A DNA stretch of 64,000 nt from an uncultured Pelagibacteraceae bacterium (GTDB taxonomy: Bacteria; Pseudomonadota; Alphaproteobacteria; Pelagibacterales; Pelagibacteraceae). Positions 25,952-34,905 of the stretch are shown here, in pieces. Made by a program: the position numbers and the translations under genes. The stretch lies in the NCBI GenBank assembly GCA_902578775.1, contig CACHEF010000001.1, forward strand, positions 124,001 to 188,000, written 5' to 3'. How positions within the stretch are numbered: the first letter of the stretch is position 1; the number at the start of each line of letters is the position of its first letter. Under the pieces are notes generated by a model. That model ran no database searches. It had not been told where the DNA came from and was given only the letters and a program-made list of their open reading frames with translations.

Positions 25952-26959
25952 ATGAGAATTTTATACATTCCTGTAACAAAAAAAATTAATGAAAAAAATC
26001 TCATTAATTATGTTAAATGTTTTTTATACGACATATATATAATTTTAAAAAATTTTTCCATAAATAGAAAAGCAACAAATAGTACTTCCGGCTATATTGA
26101 TGCAGCTATTCATTCAAATGCTTACGTTTTAGAATTACCTTACAATTATTGTTTAATCTTTTCTAAAATTTTAAATTATTTATTTGATGGTATTTTTATA
26201 AATTGGAAATTTACCAATTATAGAAAAGATAAAGAACAAGTTGAATTAAAATTATATAAATTATCAAAAAAATTTAATATCAAGAAAGTTATTATTGATG
26301 GAACAGATAAAAGTATAAATGTAATTAAAGATGAGGTTCTTGATAGTTATGATTACGTGATAAAAAGAGAAAAAAATAAATCTATATCAAGTAAAAAATT
26401 TTTAACTACAATTTTGCCTTGTAAATTAATACATTATAGAATCTCAAGAAATAAAGAAAATATCGATTGGAGTAAAATTGGAAACTCTACACCAAATCAT
26501 AATCCAAACTTTGATATTTTTTTTTCTGGCCAACAAAGCTCTAAATCGAGAAAAGAATTAATTGAATTTTTAAAAAGTAAAAATTATAATTTTTTTGGAA
26601 GAGCTGAAAATTCTAAAATTCCATTTAATGATTATTTGTCAACTATTTATAATTCTTCCATTAACTTAGCATTAGAAGGAAAAGGAGAATTTACTTTTAG
26701 ACATTTAGAGATTCTTGCAAGCTGTTCATTTATGATATGCCAAAGCTCAATTAATGAATTAGATCTTCCATTACCATTATTTGATGGTAAACATTTTGTG
26801 TCTTTTGAGAATAAAAACGATTTAGAGGAAAAAATAAATTTTTATCTTAAAAATGATAAATTAAGAAATAGTATTGCATTAAATGGTAGAAAGGTTTTGG
26901 AAGAACATTATTCTCCAAAAAGACATGGAAAATTTTTATTTAGTAAAATTTTTTCTTAA
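25952..26959 (+). CDS. Glycosyltransferase-like protein
   Basis: In the 335-aa protein the last third resembles a GT-B C-terminal domain of glycosyltransferase family 1 type: INLALEGKGEFTFRHLEILAS and then ENKNDLEEKINFYLKNDKLR and NGRKVLEEHYSP. The N-terminal half does not show a clear motif. It is even richer in Lys, Asn and Ile than neighbouring genes, which is common for surface-glycan genes. It follows an 80-base spacer with nothing visible. Acceptor and donor are unknown. Confidence 0.62.
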   Translation: MRILYIPVTKKINEKNLINYVKCFLYDIYIILKNFSINRKATNSTSGYIDAAIHSNAYVLELPYNYCLIFSKILNYLFDGIFINWKFTNYRKDKEQVELKLYKLSKKFNIKKVIIDGTDKSINVIKDEVLDSYDYVIKREKNKSISSKKFLTTILPCKLIHYRISRNKENIDWSKIGNSTPNHNPNFDIFFSGQQSSKSRKELIEFLKSKNYNFFGRAENSKIPFNDYLSTIYNSSINLALEGKGEFTFRHLEILASCSFMICQSSINELDLPLPLFDGKHFVSFENKNDLEEKINFYLKNDKLRNSIALNGRKVLEEHYSPKRHGKFLFSKIFS

Positions 26960-26985
26960 CTTTAAGACATTGTAAAACAAATTAG

Positions 26986-27522
26986 ATGTTTAAAAAGGTT
27001 AAATATTTTCTAACTTTAATCTTAATATTAGTTATTTTCTATGTATTCACCGCCATATATTCATTTCACCAACTTCATAGAGGAATTTTTTATAATGATA
27101 AAAAATTGATCGACAAATACATTGAATGGGAAAGTGTAAGAAATAATGTAAAAAATTATATAAATATTAAAATCTTAAATAAAACTCAATCTGAGGAAAA
27201 ATTAAAAAACTTAAGTGATGTTGAAATTTTGTTATCAGGTTTTGCAGGTAAATTTATCGAAATTGCAATTGATACTTATTTGAATTCTGACGGAATAATT
27301 TTATTGTTAGAAAAAAGTCAAAAAAAAAATGAAATACCAAAACCTTCATTTATAACATTTATTGGTTGTCCATTGATAATGCATAACAATGGAATTAACT
27401 CATTTTATATCAATTATGAAATTGAAGGAAAAAAATATCCAATATATTTTTTAAGAAATGGTATTAAATGGAAAATTATCAAGATTGAATTTCCAAAAAA
27501 ATTATTTGAAAAGATGAAATAA
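26986..27522 (+). CDS. DUF2939 protein with N-terminal membrane helix
   Basis: The 178-aa protein has a hydrophobic N-terminal helix (residues 6-26), then YSFHQLHRGIFYNDKKLIDKYIEWESVRNNV. This matches DUF2939, which is usually a membrane-anchored periplasmic domain. The remainder is a mixed alpha/beta domain. Function is unknown. It lies 26 bases after the glycosyltransferase-like gene and is convergent with the next. Confidence 0.68.
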   Translation: MFKKVKYFLTLILILVIFYVFTAIYSFHQLHRGIFYNDKKLIDKYIEWESVRNNVKNYINIKILNKTQSEEKLKNLSDVEILLSGFAGKFIEIAIDTYLNSDGIILLLEKSQKKNEIPKPSFITFIGCPLIMHNNGINSFYINYEIEGKKYPIYFLRNGIKWKIIKIEFPKKLFEKMK

Positions 27523-27527
27523 ATTAA

Positions 27528-28343
27528 CTAATTATTTATAGCGTCATTAAGAATTTTTTTTCTTTTTAGAATTTTATATAATTCATTTAAATTATATTTT
27601 TTATCATTATCTTTTACTAGTCTTATCTTTACTATTCCAAATAAATTATAAAAATCTTTCCAGAAATAATTTGTAGGATCCTTTTTATAATATTTGGGTG
27701 TTTTTAAAAAAATTTCGTTAAATCTTTGTGCCGATTTTTTAAAAATGTTTCTCGTTTTCAAATTTACATTTTTTTTATAAATACTTTTAAGTTGGATATC
27801 ATTTTTTATCATTAATTTTGAAAGACCTAATTCATATTTAAGTATTATCTTATAATGCGTATTTAGAGGTTTTATTTTTTCCCACCAATTAAGAATACTC
27901 TTTTTTTTAAATATTTTTGTAGAAAAGAAAAATAAATATGATTGAATATGATCTGTTAACTCAAGTGACCTTGATAATCCCCAAAATTCATTTTGTTTAA
28001 TATTGATTTTATTAACTGATTTTAATATTTTTTTTGGATCAATAAAAAGAATACTAGAATTAATGAAGTATAGTTTTTTATTTTCAAAATTATTTTTTGA
28101 TATTTTTCTAATATATTCTAAACCAATCTTATATGAATAAAAATCATAGCCTATATTTTTTCTTTTAATAATTTTAACATTTTTAGATAATTTTTTTAAT
28201 TCTTTTTGATTAATTTTAGTAGATACCAAAACTATTTTTTTAAAGTATTTTTTGCTTTCATTAAGAAAATTTATTATATCTTTTCTTATGAGACCATTAG
28301 TATGGTAATGTGCAAAAATTAAATATTTTTCATCTTGGCTCAT
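27528..28343 (-). CDS. Rhamnan-synthesis-F-like (RgpF) glycan protein
   Basis: The 271-aa protein shows the RgpF pattern: an N-terminal LIFAHYHTNGLIRKDIINFL with a conserved His, then KNIGYDFYSYKIGLEYI and HIQSYLFFFSTKIF. RgpF proteins take part in building surface polysaccharides. The isolated position among unrelated genes suggests part of a scattered glycan pathway. The length is short for the family, which often is much longer, but both family blocks are present. Confidence 0.7.
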   Translation of the reverse strand: MSQDEKYLIFAHYHTNGLIRKDIINFLNESKKYFKKIVLVSTKINQKELKKLSKNVKIIKRKNIGYDFYSYKIGLEYIRKISKNNFENKKLYFINSSILFIDPKKILKSVNKINIKQNEFWGLSRSLELTDHIQSYLFFFSTKIFKKKSILNWWEKIKPLNTHYKIILKYELGLSKLMIKNDIQLKSIYKKNVNLKTRNIFKKSAQRFNEIFLKTPKYYKKDPTNYFWKDFYNLFGIVKIRLVKDNDKKYNLNELYKILKRKKILNDAINN

Positions 28344-28444
28344 AATTTTCTTTCAATATAAATATTATCATAAAATGCAGTATTAATTTAAATTTGTAAG
28401 ATTTTTTTAATTGATTTATAAACTATTCACAAAAAAAATTAATA

Positions 28445-28954
28445 ATGCCAAGATTTATATCATTATATGTAAAGTTTATTGACTTAATCTGTGAGAAGGT
28501 TGGTAGGTTTGTTATGTATTGGGTTTTCTTCATGATGTTCCTTTTAATCTTGTCTTTTATTACAAGAAACATAATAAATTTTCCATTGATGTGGATAATA
28601 GAAATGGCACAATTCACTATTACTGCTTATTATCTTCTCGGGGGTGGTTATTCAATGCTCACCGATGATCATGTAAGAATGGATTTATTTTATGGTAGGC
28701 TTTCAAAAAAGGGTAAAGCTAAAATGGATATTTTCACAAGTATTTTTTTAATTTTTTACTTAATTTTATTGTTTGTTGGTTCAATTACGAGTTTGATTTA
28801 TACAATAGAAACTAAACAAAAACTATTCACTGCTTGGGCTCCATATGTATGGCCAATTAAAACTTTGATGTTAATAGGAATTTTGTTGATGTTGCTTCAA
28901 GCATTCTCAACTTTATTTAAAGATATTGCAAAAGTTAAAGAGAGGACTTTGTAA
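28445..28954 (+). CDS. TRAP transporter, small membrane subunit (DctQ type)
   Basis: The 169-aa protein has four hydrophobic helices and the DctQ-like block RNIINFPLMWIIEMAQF and GGYSMLTDDHVRMDLFYGRLS. Small subunits connect the periplasmic binding protein and large channel of TRAP transporters. It is 2 bases ahead of the large subunit. The start ATG is preceded by an A/T-rich segment without clear ribosome-binding site. Confidence 0.88.
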   Translation: MPRFISLYVKFIDLICEKVGRFVMYWVFFMMFLLILSFITRNIINFPLMWIIEMAQFTITAYYLLGGGYSMLTDDHVRMDLFYGRLSKKGKAKMDIFTSIFLIFYLILLFVGSITSLIYTIETKQKLFTAWAPYVWPIKTLMLIGILLMLLQAFSTLFKDIAKVKERTL

Positions 28955-28956
28955 AT

Positions 28957-30294
28957 ATGCTAGCGCAATATTTAAGTTATGAATTCATTGCATTATTCAT
29001 GTTCATAACGATGTTGGTAATGATGTTTACCGGACAAAGAGTCTTTGGTGCTATCGGTTTTGTTGCTGCAGCTTCAGCACTTTTAATTTGGGGCGAGGGC
29101 TCAATGGAAATGCCTTACACAGCTACATGGAAACTATTTAAATGGTATCCGATGTTAACTTTACCATTGTTTATTTATATGGGCTTCATGATATCAGAAT
29201 CTGGAATTGCTAATGATCTCTATAAAATGTTTCATGTATTATTTGGAGGTTTGAAAGGAGGATTAGCAATAGGAACAATGTTTATGATGGTAGCTATTTC
29301 AGCAATGAATGGTTTAAGCGTTGCTGGTATGGCGATTGGAGCAACTATTGCTTTACCTGAAATGTTAAAAAGAAATTACGATAAAAGAATGATTACAGGT
29401 GTGGTACAAGCTGGAAGCTCGCTTGGGATTTTAATTCCACCAAGTGTTGTCATGGTTTTATATGGTATGATTGCTCGTCAACCTGTAAGTAAACTTTGGA
29501 TGGCTGGGATTCTCCCAGGTCTATTAATGGCCTCATTATTTTTGATTTATATTTATGTAAGATGTAAATTACAGCCAGAGCTTGGCCCTCCTTTAAAAAA
29601 AGAAGAGAGAGAGGTAAGTACTCTAGAAAAAATAAGATTACTTAAAGCTGGAATAATTCCTTTTTTAATTTTTTTCTTTATGACAGGGTTATTTTTAATG
29701 GGAATAGCAAGTTTGGTTGAGTGTTCAGCTGTAGGCGCATTTTTAGCAACTTTGGCAGCAATTTATAAAAGAAGATTTAATAAACAAGTTTTAGAAAATA
29801 CACTCAAAAAGACCTTAGGAGTTTCATGTATGTTTATGTGGATTATTTTAGCAGCTTTGACTTTTGGAGCTGTATTTGATGGTTTAGGTGCTGGACGAGC
29901 TATAGAAACATTGTTTATTGAAAGATGGAATTTGACACCATGGGGCGTACTAATAATGATGCAGCTATCATATATTTTAATGGGGATGTTTTTAGATGAT
30001 ACAGCAATGTTAGTAATCGTTGCACCATTATATGTCCCCTTGATTATTTCATTAGGTTTTGATCCAATTTGGTATGGTGTCTTATATACTATCACTTGTC
30101 AGATAGCTTACATGACTCCTCCATTTGGTTATAATTTATTTCTAATGAGAGCAATGGCTCCAAAAGAAATTTCTCTACAAGATATTTATAGATCTATTCT
30201 TCCATTTGTTTTTATTATGGTAATAGGTTTAGCAATAGTTATGGCTTTTCCAGAAATTGCAACTTATATGCCAGAAAAATATTTATCTCGTTAA
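28957..30294 (+). CDS. TRAP transporter, large membrane subunit (DctM type)
   Basis: The 445-aa protein is of usual length, with about 12 hydrophobic helices. It has the DctM signatures GSSLGILIPPSVVMVLYGMIARQ and FLDDTAMLVIVAPLYVPLI. It carries out sodium-coupled uptake of a carboxylate-type solute. The gene order dctQ-dctM-dctP is typical of one TRAP subgroup. The binding protein gene follows after a 118-base spacer with its own possible promoter. Confidence 0.92.
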   Translation: MLAQYLSYEFIALFMFITMLVMMFTGQRVFGAIGFVAAASALLIWGEGSMEMPYTATWKLFKWYPMLTLPLFIYMGFMISESGIANDLYKMFHVLFGGLKGGLAIGTMFMMVAISAMNGLSVAGMAIGATIALPEMLKRNYDKRMITGVVQAGSSLGILIPPSVVMVLYGMIARQPVSKLWMAGILPGLLMASLFLIYIYVRCKLQPELGPPLKKEEREVSTLEKIRLLKAGIIPFLIFFFMTGLFLMGIASLVECSAVGAFLATLAAIYKRRFNKQVLENTLKKTLGVSCMFMWIILAALTFGAVFDGLGAGRAIETLFIERWNLTPWGVLIMMQLSYILMGMFLDDTAMLVIVAPLYVPLIISLGFDPIWYGVLYTITCQIAYMTPPFGYNLFLMRAMAPKEISLQDIYRSILPFVFIMVIGLAIVMAFPEIATYMPEKYLSR

Positions 30295-30369
30295 TTCAAC
30301 TTAAGGTTTAATTTATTTTTAAATTTTATTTAATTATCTATGATTATTAAGTTTATTAAGATTTTAATT

Positions 30370-30375
30370 TATAAT
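30370..30375 (+). promoter_or_regulatory. Possible -10 element ahead of the TRAP binding-protein gene
   Basis: TATAAT at 30370-30375 matches the -10 consensus within the 118-base spacer between dctM and dctP-like genes. The sequence 17 bases upstream (TTAAGT at 30347-30352) is a weak -35. A strong ribosome-binding site (GAGAGGAG at 30400-30407) follows. An extra promoter would raise binding-protein output above that of the membrane subunits, which is usual for TRAP systems. Confidence 0.4.
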
Positions 30376-30412
30376 ACTATTTTTAAATATTTATTAAACG
30401 AGAGGAGACCAA

Positions 30413-31489
30413 GTGAAAAAAGATAAGAAAATAATAACGAACAAAAGACGTTCGTTTATTAAAAAAGCAGGTTTACTAACGTTAGGTGCAGCTGGAGCAA
30501 CAGCTATAAAAGCTCCTTATGCTTACTCTGCATCAAATCCAATCAAATGGAGATTACAGACTTACTCTGGAGCTCCGCTTGGTGCGCATGTTATTAAACC
30601 ACAAATAGAAGCTTTTAATAAAGCTGCATTCGGTGAAATGGAAATTGAACTTTACTATGCAGATCAACTTGTTCCTACAGATGAATTGTTTAGAGCAATG
30701 CAGGCTGGAACTATTGATGCTGTACAAAGTGATGATGCTACGATGGGATCACCTGTGGATATTCAGGTTTTCGGAGGTTATTTTCCATTTGCAACTAGAT
30801 ACAGCTTAGATGTTCCTTCTTTATTTAAGTATTATGGCTTAAATGAAATATGGGATGAAGCTTATAGTGAAGTAAAAGGTGTTCAATGGCTCAGCACTAG
30901 TGCTTGGGACCCATGTCATTTATTTACTGTAAATAAAAAAATAACAAAACTTTCTGACATGAAAGGACTACGTGTTTTTGGTGTTCCAACTGCAGGTAAG
31001 TTCTTAGCAAGATATGGGTTAATTCCTGTAATTGTTCCATGGGATGATGTTGAAGTTGCAATGCAAACTGGAGAACTAGATGGTGTGTGTTGGTGTGGAT
31101 TTACAGAGGCCTATGAAGTGGGCTGGGCAGATATTTGCAAATATGCACTTACAAATTCAGTTACAGGTGCATGGTTTGGATCTTATTTTGCTAACCAAAA
31201 AAGCTGGGATAAATTAAGTCCAAAACTTCAAGCTCTTTACAGAATGTCAATTAACGACTCTCATTACTATAGACAAGTATGGTATTGGGGTGGTGAAGCT
31301 GACTTGCGTGTTAATGGTAAGAAAATGGAACTTACAAGTCTTCCAGCAAATGAGTGGGCTCAGGTAGTTAAAGACTCTGAACAATTCTGGGATGAAACGT
31401 CTAAGATTAGTCCAAGAGCTAAAAAAGTTGTTGATGCGTTTAAAAGATATGCGGCAACAATGGAAAAAGCAGGATATCCTTATAGATAA
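30413..31489 (+). CDS. TRAP transporter, periplasmic binding protein (DctP type)
   Basis: The 358-aa protein starts with GTG after a strong GAGAGGAG site and has a Tat-like signal (KRRSFIKKAGLLTLGAAG, residues 11-28). The mature part matches TRAP binding proteins (WRLQTYSGAPLGAHV, ADQLVPTDELFRAMQAGTIDA, KGLRVFGVPTAGKFLARYGL). The arginine in LRVFG is the usual carboxylate-binding residue. TakP-like alpha-keto acid binders are the closest type I recognise. The true ligand is unknown. Confidence 0.9.
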   Translation: MKKDKKIITNKRRSFIKKAGLLTLGAAGATAIKAPYAYSASNPIKWRLQTYSGAPLGAHVIKPQIEAFNKAAFGEMEIELYYADQLVPTDELFRAMQAGTIDAVQSDDATMGSPVDIQVFGGYFPFATRYSLDVPSLFKYYGLNEIWDEAYSEVKGVQWLSTSAWDPCHLFTVNKKITKLSDMKGLRVFGVPTAGKFLARYGLIPVIVPWDDVEVAMQTGELDGVCWCGFTEAYEVGWADICKYALTNSVTGAWFGSYFANQKSWDKLSPKLQALYRMSINDSHYYRQVWYWGGEADLRVNGKKMELTSLPANEWAQVVKDSEQFWDETSKISPRAKKVVDAFKRYAATMEKAGYPYR

Positions 31490-31500
31490 AAATTAAGATT

Positions 31501-31528
31501 TAGGCGCCTTTTTTACTAAAGGCGCCTA
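31501..31528. terminator. Strong 11-bp hairpin between convergent TRAP and SDR genes
   Basis: TAGGCGCCTTT (31501-31511) and AAAGGCGCCTA (31518-31528) form a perfect 11-bp stem around a 6-base loop TTTACT. It is 11 bases after the dctP-like stop and 7 bases beyond the SDR stop, so it can serve both convergent units. No long T tract follows on either strand, but the stem is GC-rich for this genome. Confidence 0.6.
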
Positions 31529-31535
31529 TTAAAAA

Positions 31536-32291
31536 TCAAGGTTTAGCGGTTAAACCACCATCAACAATTATTTCAGTTCCGGTAACATAATTAGCTTCGT
31601 CACTTAATAAAAAAACTGCAGAATTAACTATGTCTTCTGGTTTTCCAACTCTATTTAGTGGAATAAATTTTTCTAAATTTTTTTTTGCTTTTGGGTTTTT
31701 TTTCCATCTAATTTGCATACCTGTTTCAATAGGACCTGGTAAGATGATATTTGATCGAATATTGCTTGATGCAAATTGAATTGCAAAAGATTTCGAAAGT
31801 CTAATCATTGCTGCTTTGGAAGCACCATATGCATCTTGAGGTTTATCATCACCTGATAAAGCATCGATAGAAGAAATATGGACCATTGATCCAAATTTAT
31901 TTTTTTTCATTAATGGGACAATGATTTTAGATAGATACATCATTGATTTTAAATTAATTTTAAAAACTTTGTCCCAAATATCAGAGTTAATATCGACAGC
32001 TGAAACATCTTTGTTAAACCATAAAACACCAGTGGTATTTATTAAATAATCAATGCTTTTTTGTTTTTTATAGAAGTCATCAATACATTTTTTCATTTTT
32101 TTAAAATTTGTCACGTCAACTTTTTTAAAATGACAATTCTTGTTTTCTAATAAAAATTCTTTACTAGGACTTCTTAAATCTAGCATTAATACTTGAATAT
32201 CATTGTCTGATAGCTTTTTTGAAACTCCTAAGCCCATACCACCACTAGCACCTGTCACAACTGCAGATTTTCCTTTGAAACTTAATTTCAT
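31536..32291 (-). CDS. Short-chain dehydrogenase/reductase
   Basis: The 251-aa protein is a classical SDR. The NAD(P) loop TGASGGMGLG is at residues 13-22. The catalytic residues are Ser140/141, Tyr155 and Lys159 in DAYGASKAAM, and the C-terminus has the usual GTEIIVDGG. It starts one base after the aldehyde dehydrogenase stop. Next to a TRAP transporter, aldehyde and alcohol dehydrogenases, it may oxidise a hydroxyl group of an imported substrate. The substrate is not readable. Confidence 0.85.
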   Translation of the reverse strand: MKLSFKGKSAVVTGASGGMGLGVSKKLSDNDIQVLMLDLRSPSKEFLLENKNCHFKKVDVTNFKKMKKCIDDFYKKQKSIDYLINTTGVLWFNKDVSAVDINSDIWDKVFKINLKSMMYLSKIIVPLMKKNKFGSMVHISSIDALSGDDKPQDAYGASKAAMIRLSKSFAIQFASSNIRSNIILPGPIETGMQIRWKKNPKAKKNLEKFIPLNRVGKPEDIVNSAVFLLSDEANYVTGTEIIVDGGLTAKP

Positions 32292-32292
32292 G

Positions 32293-33672
32293 TTATTGTT
32301 CTTTTCTTAAATGAAAGCTTTTTGGAGCAGTAAGTTTTTCGTATGCAATTTCAGATAATGAGCAACCTTTACCAGTTTCTTTAACACCAGTCCAAGAAAG
32401 AGCTGGATCTAAATAATCACATCTGTTCATAAAAAAAGTTCCTGTTTGAACATGACTACCAATTTTTTCTGCAATTTCCATATCTTTTGTCCATACCGAG
32501 GCTGTTAAACCATAAGGACTATCATTCATTAACTTGATAGCCTCATTTTCATCTTTAACTTTCATTATTCCTACACAAGGCCCAAAAGTTTCCTCAGTCA
32601 TAAACTTCATGCTGTGATCAACATTAGTTAAAACTTGAGGAACCATGTAATTTTTATGTTCTTTAGGAAAATTGAATTTATTTTCATCAATTACTTTCTT
32701 AGCACCTTTATTTATAGCATCATCTATTTGTTTATTGATGAAATTTGCTGCTGATAGTTTTACTACTGGACCTAAATTAGTTTCTTTTTCAAGTGGATTA
32801 CCAAGTTTATAATTGTAAGCCTTAGAGGAGAATAACTCTATAAAGTTATTATAAATTTTTTCATCAACATAGATTCTTTCAATACCACAACAAGATTGAC
32901 CAGAATTAAAAAAAGAACCATCTACAAGATTTTCAACTGTTTTTTCTAAATCACAATCATATCTAGCATAAGCTGGATCTTTCCCACCTAATTCTAATGC
33001 CATATCAATAAACTTAGTGTGTGTTGCTCTTTGCACATCATAACCTGCTTTTACAGATCCGGTAAAAGATACAAAATTAATTCTTTTATCAGAGACAACT
33101 TTTAGTCCATCCTCATGGTTTAAATGTAGATAGTTAAAAATATCTTTAGGCAATGTTTTTTTTGCAGACTGAGAAAGTTGTTCAGCGCATAAAGGTGTTT
33201 GTGCAGAGTGTTTTAAAATTACAGAATTTCCAGCAGCCATTGCAGGTATAATTGAATTAACTGCTACAAGATAAGGATAATTCCATGGAGCTATAACAAA
33301 AACAATTCCAAGAGCTCTTCTTTTTATATAACTTTTAAAATTATCATCTTTGGTAACATTAATGTCAGCTAATTTTTTTTCTGCAATAGATAACATGTAG
33401 TCAGCCCTTTCTTTGAAACCATTAAGTTCACCAACAGCTTGAGAAATAGGTCTTCCAATCTGTCTGGTTAGTTCCTCTCCAATATCATCACCTCTCGATA
33501 AAAAATCATTAACAAAATTTTTTAGAAGCTTGACCCTTTCACTAACAGCTAAACTAGCCCAATCTTTTTGAGCTTTCATTGAATTTTCTATTGTTTCTTC
33601 AATTTTATTTGAGTGATATTCTCTTTCTACATAAACAGTATTATCAATTGGTGTAATAGTTTTTAGCATCAT
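32293..33672 (-). CDS. NAD(P)-dependent aldehyde dehydrogenase
   Basis: The protein is about 459 aa with the aldehyde dehydrogenase motifs APWNYPYLVAVNSIIPA, FTGS at 203-206, the general base Glu227 in LELGG and the catalytic Cys261 in GQSCCG. The ORF could start 75 bases further upstream. The ATG at 33672 (MMLKTITPIDN) is chosen because the extra residues lack any family match and would overlap the divergent gene. The succinate semialdehyde or betaine-aldehyde type is possible. It is likely co-transcribed with the SDR downstream. Confidence 0.87.
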   Translation of the reverse strand: MMLKTITPIDNTVYVEREYHSNKIEETIENSMKAQKDWASLAVSERVKLLKNFVNDFLSRGDDIGEELTRQIGRPISQAVGELNGFKERADYMLSIAEKKLADINVTKDDNFKSYIKRRALGIVFVIAPWNYPYLVAVNSIIPAMAAGNSVILKHSAQTPLCAEQLSQSAKKTLPKDIFNYLHLNHEDGLKVVSDKRINFVSFTGSVKAGYDVQRATHTKFIDMALELGGKDPAYARYDCDLEKTVENLVDGSFFNSGQSCCGIERIYVDEKIYNNFIELFSSKAYNYKLGNPLEKETNLGPVVKLSAANFINKQIDDAINKGAKKVIDENKFNFPKEHKNYMVPQVLTNVDHSMKFMTEETFGPCVGIMKVKDENEAIKLMNDSPYGLTASVWTKDMEIAEKIGSHVQTGTFFMNRCDYLDPALSWTGVKETGKGCSLSEIAYEKLTAPKSFHLRKEQ

Positions 33673-33741
33673 ATTTTTGTTAAAAATTAGTTTATAAAGT
33701 GATATACAGCATCTAATTTCATAAAACACTAAAATATTATT

Positions 33742-34905
33742 ATGCAAAAATATAATTGGAATTATCCAACTACAATGTGGGTGGGAGAAAACAGAATTAA
33801 TGATATTGCTCTAGCATGTAAAAATCTTAATATTTTAAAACCATTATTTGTTACTGACAAAGGTTTAGGTGAATCAGAAATAGTAAAAAAAACTATATCG
33901 ATTTTGAAAAATGAAAAAATTAATGTTGAATTATTTTCAGATGTTGTTGGAAATCCAACTGGGACAAATGTAAATCAAGGTGTAGAATGTTTTAGAAAAA
34001 ATAGTTGTGATGGTGTAATTGCTTTTGGTGGAGGAAGTGGATTAGACGTAGGAAAAGCAATTGCTTTTATGTCTGGTCAAACTTTACCAATTTGGGATTT
34101 TGAGGACGTTGGAGATAATTGGACAAAAGCTAATTCTGATAAAATTGCACCAATAATTGCAGTACCCACAACTGCCGGAACTGGATCAGAGACTGGTAGA
34201 GCTTCTGTAATTTTAAATGAAGAAACTGGTGTTAAAAATATTATTTTCCATCCTAAATTTTTACCCTCAATTGTAATCTTAGATCCAGTCTTAACTTTGG
34301 GTTTACCCGGTAAAATTACTGCTGCAACGGGGATGGATGCATTAGCTCATAACTTAGAAGCTTTTTGTGCTCCTGGCTATCATCCAATGGCTGATGGAAT
34401 TGCATTAGAGGGAATGAAACTGATTAACAAATGGTTAATTGAGGCAGTTAATAATGGTTCAAATTTAGAAGCAAGGATGAACATGTTAACAGCAGCAAGT
34501 ATGGGTTCGACTGCCTTTCAAAAAGGATTAGGTGCTATTCACTCATTAAGTCATCCTGTAAATGCATTAAATAATATTCATCACGGTTTATCCAATGCAA
34601 TCTTTATGCCTTATGTTTTAACATTTAATAAAGATGTTATAGAGGACAAAATAATAAAGGTTTGTGATTACTTAGAGTTAAAAGATAGAACATTTGATGG
34701 ATTTATTAGTTGGGTTTTAGATTTAAGAAAAAAATTAAATATGCCGCATAAACTGTCTGAAGTTATAGATGAAAAAGATTTAAAATTGGATAGATTATCT
34801 AAAATGGCCTTAGAAGACCCTTCAACAGGAGGGAACCCTAAGAAACTTACCGAGTCTGATATGAAACTCATGTATCAACACAGTATGTCTGGAACACTTT
34901 TTTAA
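33742..34905 (+). CDS. Iron-containing (group III) alcohol dehydrogenase
   Basis: The 387-aa protein has the NAD motif GGGSGLDVGKA (96-106), PTTAGTGSETGRASV (142-156) and the metal ligands Asp199, His203, His267 and His281 in MDALAHNLEAF and GAIHSLSHPVNALNNIHHG. It oxidises an alcohol or reduces an aldehyde with NAD(P). It is divergent from the aldehyde dehydrogenase and overlaps the next gene by one base. Together with them it suggests a catabolic block fed by the TRAP transporter. Confidence 0.9.
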   Translation: MQKYNWNYPTTMWVGENRINDIALACKNLNILKPLFVTDKGLGESEIVKKTISILKNEKINVELFSDVVGNPTGTNVNQGVECFRKNSCDGVIAFGGGSGLDVGKAIAFMSGQTLPIWDFEDVGDNWTKANSDKIAPIIAVPTTAGTGSETGRASVILNEETGVKNIIFHPKFLPSIVILDPVLTLGLPGKITAATGMDALAHNLEAFCAPGYHPMADGIALEGMKLINKWLIEAVNNGSNLEARMNMLTAASMGSTAFQKGLGAIHSLSHPVNALNNIHHGLSNAIFMPYVLTFNKDVIEDKIIKVCDYLELKDRTFDGFISWVLDLRKKLNMPHKLSEVIDEKDLKLDRLSKMALEDPSTGGNPKKLTESDMKLMYQHSMSGTLF

